64,000 nucleotides of DNA, taken from positions 434,001 through 498,000 of the forward strand of contig CAWCSS010000003.1 of assembly GCA_963798325.1 (NCBI GenBank), read 5' to 3'. Source of the DNA: Solirubrobacter sp963798325. GTDB taxonomy: Bacteria > Actinomycetota > Thermoleophilia > Solirubrobacterales > Solirubrobacteraceae. The position numbers were made by a program, and so were the translations under genes. Shown piece after piece: positions 60,501-64,000 of the stretch (the stretch's first letter is position 1; each line of letters starts with the position of its first letter). The notes under the pieces are model-generated. The model was not told the DNA's origin and ran no database searches. It was given only the letters and a program-made list of their open reading frames with translations.

Positions 60501-62997
60501 CCAGGTCGGACGCATCGAAGGCGGAGACCGCCTGGCGCAGCGCGTCGAAGTCGGCGGACGGGACCGCCTCACGCAGCGCGTCGAGGTCGGCGGCGACCGA
60601 CGCGCGCAGCTCAGCCAGCTGCTCGGCGCTGGCGGCCGCGGCGAGGCGCTCGCTCAGTGCGGCAACCGCATCGACGCTCGGCGCCGCCTCGAGCCGCGCA
60701 CGGAGCTCGGCCACGTCGTCGGCGCTCGCGACGGCGGCGAGACGCTCGGCCAGCTCGTCCGCGGACGGGAGGCCGGCGAGCCGCGCACGCAGCTCGGCGA
60801 GACCATCGGCGCTGCCGACGGCGGCACGCAGCTCGGCCAGCTCGGCGGCGCTCGGCGCGGCGGCGAGGCGCTCGCGCAGCTCGGCCAGGTCGTCGGCGCT
60901 CGGCGCGGCGGCAAAGCGCTCGCGCAGCTCGGCCAGCTCGTCGCTGTTGGGCGCGGCGGCCAGGCGGTCGCGCAGCTCGGCCAGGTCGTCGCTGTCGGGC
61001 GCGGCGGCCAGGCGCTCGCGCAGCTCGGCCAGGTCCTCGGCGCTCGGCGCGGCGGCCAGGCCGGCTCGCAGCTCGGCGAGCTCGTCCGCGCTCGGTGCGG
61101 CGGCGAGCCGCTCGGCGAGGTCCTCGGGGCTGCCGAAGGCGGCGAGCCGCTCGCGCAGCTCGGCGAGCTCGTCCGCGCTCGGCGCGGCGGCGAGCCGCTC
61201 GGCGAGGTCCTCGGGGCTGCCGAAGGCGGCGAGTCGCTCGCGCAGCTCGGCGAGCTCGTCGGCGCTCGGCGCGGCGGCCAGCCGCTCGGCGAGGTCGTCG
61301 GGGCTGCCGAAGGCGGCGAGCCGCTCGCGCAGCTCGGCCAGGTCGTCGGCGCCGGCGACACCGTTCAGGCGTCCGCGCAGCTCGGCCAGCTGCTCGGCGC
61401 TGGCGGCGCCGGCGAGGCGCTCGCTCAGTGCGGCGACGGCATCGGCGCTCGGGGTCGCGGCCAGCCGCGCGTGCAGCCCGGCGAGATCGTCGGCGAGGCG
61501 CTCGCGGAGCTCGGCGAGCTCTTCGGCGCCGGCGACGCCGGCGAGGCGCTCGCGCAGCGCGGCCAGATCGTCGGCGGACGGCGCTCCGGCGAGGCGCTCG
61601 CGCAGCTCGTCCGCGGTCGGGATGCCGGCGAGGCGCTCGCGCAGCGCGCCGAGATCGGTGCCCAGCGACGAACGCAGCTCGGCGAGCTGGTCGGCGGTGG
61701 CGGCGTCGGCGATCCGCTCGCGCAGGGACTCGGCGCCGCGCTGGATCTGCTCGACGCGCTCGAGCGCGGCGGCGATCTCCGAACGGGCCTCGGAACGCTC
61801 GCGGTCGCGCTCGCGCTCGAGGCGCTCGACGGTCGAGGCGAGCTCGGCGCGGATCGCGTGCGCGGCCTCCTCGTGGTCGGCGCGGACCTCCTCGAGCTGG
61901 GCGGTGAGGTCGCCGCCCTCGACGCGGCGGGCGGAGTCGGCGATCGCCTCGGCGGCACGCTCCTCGGCGGCCGCGATCGACTCGGCCAGGCGAGCGTCGG
62001 CGGCGGCGCCGTCGCGCTCGAGCTGGTCCAGGCGTGCGGAGAGACGTGCGGCGCCGGTCTCGGCGGCGGCGGCGAGCTTCTCGACACGGGCCTGCTGCTC
62101 GTGGCGGTCGAGCTCGCTGGGCACACCGGCCAGCGCGCGCTGAAGGTCGTTGCGAAGCGCGCCGAAGTCGCGCTCGGCGGAGAGCGCGCGCTGGTCGGCC
62201 TCGCGCCGGGCCTCCTCGAGCTGCGCGGGCAGCCCGCCGGCGACGCGCTCGAGCTCGTCGATGCGCTCCATCGCCGACAGCAGTCGAGCGACCACCGCGG
62301 CGGCGTCGTCAAGGTCGTTGAAGCCGCCCTGGATGCCCGGGTCGGTGTGGCTCAGGCGCTCCTCGGCCTCCGCGTCGGCGGCGGCCCGCTCGGCCTCGCG
62401 GCGGGCCAGCTCGGCATCCACCCACGGGGTCGAGCTCAACGGACGGAAGACGACCAGCGTGCCCGCGGTGCGTCCTTCCCACGGCTGGACCGTGTCCTCG
62501 AGCGCCTGGCGGAACGCGCGGACGACGACCGGGTGCTGCTGGCGCATGCGCAGCAGCATCAGGTTCATCGGGAGCTCGAAGGACAGGTCCTCCAGGAACA
62601 GCGAGAAGTCGAAGCCCTCGTCGAGCTTGACCGGGACGAACACGGCCTCCAGCGGGAACGAGTCGCCGTCGCTGCGGCGGCCGGTCAGCTGGACCGTGCC
62701 GGGCACGCGCGGCGGCTCGCCGGCGTCGAGGAACCCGCGCCACGCCTGGCCCGCGGGCGGCAGCGAGCCGCCGATCAGGGTCTCGAAGAAGCCCTTGCCG
62801 AGGATGTCCTCCGCCGGCTGCAGGAACAGCAGCTCGGCGGGCTCTGACCATTTGGAGACGGATCCCTGGCCGTCCGTGAGGACGAAGTAGCCGTTGACGA
62901 CTTGACGCAGGAGCGCGTCGAGCGGGTCGGCGACTTCGGCCATGACCTCGTCGGCGGTGTTCTGCGTGCTCAGCGGGTTCATCTCTGCCAGGGTCAT
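57595..62997 (-). CDS. Giant PAS-coiled-coil-repeat-PAS protein, unknown function
   Basis: An 1800-residue acidic, Ala/Leu/Glu/Arg-rich protein. An N-terminal PAS-like domain (~21-125: LDALLRQVVNGYFVLTDGQGSVSKW ... AEDILGKGFFETLIGG) and a helical adaptor precede a ~1450-residue rod. The rod has two repeat types: SADELAELRERLAAAP-like units of 14-16 residues (~440-830) and nonapeptides such as RRDELTGLV / GRDELDGVV (~1040-1330). A final PAS domain (~1690-1800: VVPMAILGLDGKFKELNPAFTKLVGYKEHEF) ends the protein. There is no kinase, GGDEF or membrane segment, so it looks like a cytoplasmic scaffold with two sensor ends. It lies between ruvX and mltG. The start may be ATG 62982, downstream of a WhiG-like motif. 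Confidence 0.88.
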   Translation of the reverse strand: MTLAEMNPLSTQNTADEVMAEVADPLDALLRQVVNGYFVLTDGQGSVSKWSEPAELLFLQPAEDILGKGFFETLIGGSLPPAGQAWRGFLDAGEPPRVPGTVQLTGRRSDGDSFPLEAVFVPVKLDEGFDFSLFLEDLSFELPMNLMLLRMRQQHPVVVRAFRQALEDTVQPWEGRTAGTLVVFRPLSSTPWVDAELARREAERAAADAEAEERLSHTDPGIQGGFNDLDDAAAVVARLLSAMERIDELERVAGGLPAQLEEARREADQRALSAERDFGALRNDLQRALAGVPSELDRHEQQARVEKLAAAAETGAARLSARLDQLERDGAAADARLAESIAAAEERAAEAIADSARRVEGGDLTAQLEEVRADHEEAAHAIRAELASTVERLERERDRERSEARSEIAAALERVEQIQRGAESLRERIADAATADQLAELRSSLGTDLGALRERLAGIPTADELRERLAGAPSADDLAALRERLAGVAGAEELAELRERLADDLAGLHARLAATPSADAVAALSERLAGAASAEQLAELRGRLNGVAGADDLAELRERLAAFGSPDDLAERLAAAPSADELAELRERLAAFGSPEDLAERLAAAPSADELAELRERLAAFGSPEDLAERLAAAPSADELAELRAGLAAAPSAEDLAELRERLAAAPDSDDLAELRDRLAAAPNSDELAELRERFAAAPSADDLAELRERLAAAPSAAELAELRAAVGSADGLAELRARLAGLPSADELAERLAAVASADDVAELRARLEAAPSVDAVAALSERLAAAASAEQLAELRASVAADLDALREAVPSADFDALRQAVSAFDASDLGSLRDALARLDGRADAADGQLEQLRASTVETASRQAGELAALRDAVASHEAAGREVVGLRAAVERQEAIAAELRETVAGLHNTAAGDLDSLRDAVARHEAASGEVAELRFAVAELRSLVSHAESIAASAPEQAEVERRVQTMVGDTSRQIAALHARLAVLADTGRAVAELNARVNALADHGDAAGRDEIAELRSRLDGLAGRDELAALRSDLDARVRRDELDGVVRRDELTGLVGRDELDGVVRRDELTGLVGRDELDGVVRRDELTGLVGRDELDGVVRRDELTGLVGRDELESLVRSDELAGLVGRDELDSVVRRDELDGVVRHDELAARLDGLAGRQELDDLRSNLDGRAGRDELDDLRSHVDGLAGRDELDGLAGRDELAELRSRLAELVGRDELDGRLDGLVSHGDLDGVVRRDELAELRALVAAQDDAASRDELAELRSRLAGLVGRDELDGRLDGLVSHDDLDGVVRRNELAELRSLLDGLAGRDELSGLAGRDEVAALRELLAGLPGREDLAGLAARAELVALAERIDGLVTRDHLAGLAERDHVEELRRRIEGLDGGGEALSLARQALARIDQVDRGAGTVLNDVRNLRGELESSRARLEDEALGARQTAVAAGESAAAAREDAARAREEANATRREVEAQGARAGLLGEQLTAVRADAAAARGATEGIDERFNTIDQRAAALRTELGASRERLDAVGSHVDRLGSAVLETGEAAATLRLELGQVRDVAETASRGIELLRSELAEIRRHGDHRIEAMQAELTFALKSVEELKQGLSSAGQAAVIARREAESARKAAQQVGDGSNERVTEVFQQILGLAAQRNASTRRPAGSGVSAPARPEPTVRAPRHGFDDAVVPMAILGLDGKFKELNPAFTKLVGYKEHEFMKAAWPSPHDRKDYKEQLDQLRRLGVGDLRDVDVNSTYMHGQGLMVPVVGKMTLVDGEDGRPLHLVLEAEDRHTS
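59510..59870. repeat. 54-bp tandem repeat array in the giant gene
   Basis: About six copies of a 54-bp unit, each encoding two nonapeptides (RRDELTGLV and GRDELDGVV). The copies beginning at 59643, 59697 and 59751 are nearly identical. Degenerate copies extend on both sides. Near-identity suggests recent expansion and possible length variation. Confidence 0.85.
61027..61374. repeat. 87-bp tandem repeat array in the giant gene
   Basis: Near-identical 87-bp units begin at 61114, 61201 and 61288, each encoding 29 residues (AFGSPEDLAERLAAAP then SADELAELRERLA). Shorter 45-48-bp relatives continue on both sides. Confidence 0.85.
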
Positions 62998-63021
62998 CGG
63001 CAGGTCCCGCTCAGGCCTTAT
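62994..63021 (-). promoter_or_regulatory. WhiG-like promoter motif at the giant gene
   Basis: ATAAG (63021-63017), 15-base spacer, then GCCGATGA (63001-62994), which contains ATG 62997. Initiation would fall near 62987, just before ATG 62982, the sixth codon. The -35 is weaker than at pilA. Confidence 0.35.
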
Positions 63022-63116
63022 GGGGTCATGCCCCTAGGGTCCGGACGAGAACGCAGCGCACGAGTGCTCACTCGTCGTGTCCTGGCGCGACGTGACGCCC
63101 GCAGCCCGAGCCGCAC

Positions 63117-63163
63117 GCGAGTGTCGACTTGGTCAACCACTGGTTGACAAACTCGACACTCGC
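63117..63163. repeat. 47-bp near-perfect palindrome, copy 2
   Basis: Arms 63117-63138 and 63142-63163 match at 20 of 22 positions around centre ACT. The left arm differs from copy 1 (41365-41411) at one position. It lies in the 278-bp gap between the giant gene and ruvX; apart from this repeat and the giant-gene promoter motif, nothing else was recognised in that gap. Confidence 0.85.
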
Positions 63164-63275
63164 GCGCATAGACCGACGGCCGAAACCGCGAACCGGACGG
63201 GGCGTGCGTTGACGAGAGAGCGGCCGACGAACTCGGGGTGAGCGGCGGGCCGGCGTGATCGAGGACGCAACCTCG

Positions 63276-63659
63276 TCAGCGCGCCCGCTGAAGCCATTCC
63301 TCGAGCAGCACGGCGGCCGCGCGGGAGTCCAGTGACCCCCTCCCCCCGGCCTGATGCGCCAGCGACGTCGTGAAGCGCTCGTCGTAGAGCTCGACCGGCA
63401 CCGAGACCGCGGCGGAGAGCCGTTGGGCGAACTCGCGGGTCTCACGCGTCTGCGCCGAGTCCGCGCCGCTCAACGACAGCGGCAGCCCGAGCACGATCCG
63501 CTCCACCTCGAGCTCTCGAACCCGGCGCGTCAGCGCCGCGAAGCCCTTCTTGGTCGAGGGCCTCAATACGGGTTCGAGGGGCGTCGCCAGCGTCCCTGTG
63601 GGGTCGCTGACCGCGACCCCACAGCGCGCCGACCCGTAATCAAGCGCGAGAACTCGCAA
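63276..63659 (-). CDS. ruvX: Holliday junction resolvase-like / pre-16S rRNA nuclease YqgF
   Basis: A 127-residue RNase H-like nuclease. It starts MRVLALDYGSARCGVAVSDP (catalytic Asp in the first strand) and continues with VERIVLGLPLSLSGADSAQTRETREFAQRL and LYDERFTTSLA, ending DSRAAAVLLEEWLQ, the YqgF/RuvX pattern. It matures the 5' end of 16S rRNA in E. coli. The TTG start (63657-63659) overlaps the alaS end by 20 bp, as in many actinobacteria. Confidence 0.93.
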   Translation of the reverse strand: MRVLALDYGSARCGVAVSDPTGTLATPLEPVLRPSTKKGFAALTRRVRELEVERIVLGLPLSLSGADSAQTRETREFAQRLSAAVSVPVELYDERFTTSLAHQAGGRGSLDSRAAAVLLEEWLQRAR

Positions 63660-64000
63660 GCGCGCGTTCGATCTCCGCGCGCGCGGCGGCCAGGGCGTCC
63701 GGCAGCTTGGCCGGGTCCTTGCCGCCCGCCTGGGCCATGTTGTCGCGCCCGCCGCCGCCCCCGCCGACCACGGCCGCCGCGATCTTGATGATCGCGCCCG
63801 CCTTCACGCCACGCTCGACCGCCCCCGGCGTGGCCGAGACGAGCAGCGACGCGCGGCCCTCGCCCGGAGCGCCGAGCACGACCACGGCGGGATCGCCGAG
63901 CTGGCCGCGCAGGCGGTCCGCCAGGTCCGGCAGCGCCTTCGGGTTGGGCACCTCGCGGATCTCGAACACGGCCTTGACGCCGTCGATGTCGACCACCTCG
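63640..64000 (-). CDS. alaS: Alanyl-tRNA synthetase, C-terminal part only
   Basis: The last 119 residues of alanyl-tRNA synthetase; the gene runs off the right edge. The segment belongs to the DHHA1/C-Ala domain: LPDLADRLRGQLGDPAVVVLGAPGEGRASLLVSATPGAV, then GAIIKIAAAVVGGGGGGRDNMAQAGGKDPAKLPDALAAA, the family's glycine-rich signature GGGGGGRxxxAQAGG. It precedes ruvX, as is usual in actinobacteria. Confidence 0.93.
   Translation of the reverse strand, partial: EVVDIDGVKAVFEIREVPNPKALPDLADRLRGQLGDPAVVVLGAPGEGRASLLVSATPGAVERGVKAGAIIKIAAAVVGGGGGGRDNMAQAGGKDPAKLPDALAAARAEIERALASSRA

Noticed and set aside
59510..61374. Direct repeats that might suggest a CRISPR array
   Set aside because: Tandem without unique spacers and fully in frame within a protein-coding gene; no cas genes.
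57604..62847. Two long plus-strand open frames opposite the giant gene
   Set aside because: Mirror frames created by the repeats; composition is implausible and the minus strand has PAS domains.

Overview
The window is a high-GC actinobacterial chromosome segment. Its protein families and gene order (alaS-ruvX-mltG-aroE ... aroC-aroKB-aroQ-pepQ ... efp-nusB joined to type IV pilus genes) fit the Thermoleophilia, probably Solirubrobacterales. That placement is inference from gene content; no rRNA gene, tRNA gene, insertion sequence, integrase or CRISPR array was seen.

Layout. 1-2.7 kb (minus): ispA (partial), xseB, nusB, a membrane protein and efp. 2.8-9.5 kb: accessory genes on both strands (SDR, secreted repeat protein, M28 peptidase, VOC protein, MarR-GNAT fusion, OsmC protein, calcium-repeat secreted protein). 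9.5-13.7 kb (minus): pepQ, aroQ, a fused aroK-aroB, aroC. 13.7-24 kb (minus): type IV pilus block with pilO, pilN, pilD, pilM, major pilin pilA and four further prepilin-type genes. 24-28.5 kb: a PP2C/SpoIIE-type sensor phosphatase operon and a repeat-rich HARE-like DNA-binding protein. 28.7-50.5 kb: mixed accessory and housekeeping genes, including rlmA-recC-recB-recD, ilvD, a TetR regulator and an XRE-cupin/flavoprotein pair. 50.5-64 kb (minus): pilC, pilT, pilB, aroE, mltG, an 1800-residue PAS-coiled-coil-PAS protein, ruvX and the end of alaS. The housekeeping chain common in actinobacteria can be followed across the window, with pilus and accessory genes inserted into it.

The most interesting signal is regulatory. 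The pilA leader carries a sequence with the conserved core of a class I cyclic-di-GMP riboswitch. It lies downstream of a sigma-28/WhiG-like promoter (TAAAG-N15-GCCGATAG). Similar motifs sit immediately before pilM and pilN, and weaker ones before a second pilin gene and the giant PAS protein. Several are placed so that the mRNA would be leaderless. This suggests a c-di-GMP-responsive, alternative-sigma pilus regulon that also includes the giant scaffold-like protein.

Four genes (recC, pilC and the pilV-like and pilW-like genes) each need removal of one base to restore a family-typical protein, and ispA has no usable start codon. This points to single-base insertion errors in the assembly, or less likely to real lesions. 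Coordinates for those genes are given for the restored reading.
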